This document shows positions 46,047-46,073 of a stretch of 46,073 nucleotides of DNA, piece after piece (within the stretch, counting starts at the first letter, position 1; each line of letters starts with the position of its first letter). Origin of the DNA: Streptomyces sp. SM11. GTDB taxonomy: Bacteria > Actinomycetota > Actinomycetes > Streptomycetales > Streptomycetaceae. The stretch lies in NCBI RefSeq assembly GCF_002910905.1, contig NZ_NEUE01000212.1:1-46073 (forward strand). Direction: 5' to 3'. The notes under the pieces were generated by a model that saw nothing but the letters and a program-made list of their open reading frames with translations, had not been told where the DNA came from and did no database searches. Made by a program: the position numbers and the translations under genes.

Positions 46047-46073
46047 CGCGAAAAGTGACCTGAAAGAGGCGGG

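Overview
This 46 kb window is chromosomal DNA from a high-GC actinomycete, almost certainly a Streptomyces. GC content is very high, third codon positions are mostly G or C, GTG starts are frequent, and the gene order holA / rpsT / lepA ... hemW ... hrcA-dnaJ ... rsmE ... phoH-ybeY ... era ... leuA ... recO-uppS is the usual streptomycete order. Most of the window is core genome, with small accessory or decayed patches.

Layout. (1) 1-1550: the 5' part of an IS110-family element, cut by the left edge, next to a broken pyridoxamine-oxidase-like gene. (2) 1.6-4 kb: an arylamine N-acetyltransferase, a block of 10-bp phased repeats, a YceI-family protein and a small unknown gene. (3) 4-8 kb: holA, rpsT (reverse) and lepA with a strong terminator. 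(4) 8-15 kb: a long-chain acyl-CoA ligase behind a repetitive leader, an LtrA-like membrane protein, a kinase/phosphatase-type regulator (HATPase + GAF-like + SpoIIE) and hemW. (5) 15-19 kb, reverse: a membrane-anchored substrate-binding-like gene carrying two compensating frameshifts, a DUF3097 gene and an MBL-fold hydrolase. (6) 19-25.8 kb: CIRCE-hrcA-dnaJ, then a nitronate monooxygenase-rsmE pair, a HIT protein, RNase Z and an adenosine/adenine deaminase. (7) 25.7-28.6 kb: an MFS transporter and a PfkB sugar kinase, divergent, with a Crp-like palindrome and a direct repeat between them. (8) 28.8-33.1 kb: a tight operon phoH-ybeY-CNNM-mmcQ. (9) 33.2-36 kb: a DHA2-type MFS pump divergent from an XRE regulator, then a cytidine-deaminase-like gene. 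(10) 36.3-39.8 kb: a secreted WxL-like protein with a DUF916-like partner, then era. (11) 39.9-41.3 kb, reverse: a protealysin-type M4 metallopeptidase with an emfourin-type inhibitor. (12) 41.5-46 kb: a leucine-rich leader peptide and leuA, a zinc-ribbon/TerB gene, recO and uppS.

The most striking item is an intein of 360 residues inside PhoH. It sits between the Walker A and Walker B motifs, begins with Ala, carries a LAGLIDADG endonuclease domain and shows the Trp-Cys-Thr signature of class 3 inteins. Other points of interest are the two-gene WxL/DUF916 surface module, the protease-inhibitor pair, a cytidine-deaminase homologue with no zinc ligands, a low-complexity insert in Era, and several phased repeat blocks in gene leaders.

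How the genes work together. PhoH, YbeY and Era are all linked to rRNA maturation and ribosome assembly, and RsmE, LepA and S20 add to the ribosome theme. HrcA-DnaJ is a self-regulated heat-shock unit. LeuA is probably controlled by leader-peptide attenuation. No tRNA, rRNA or CRISPR array was seen.
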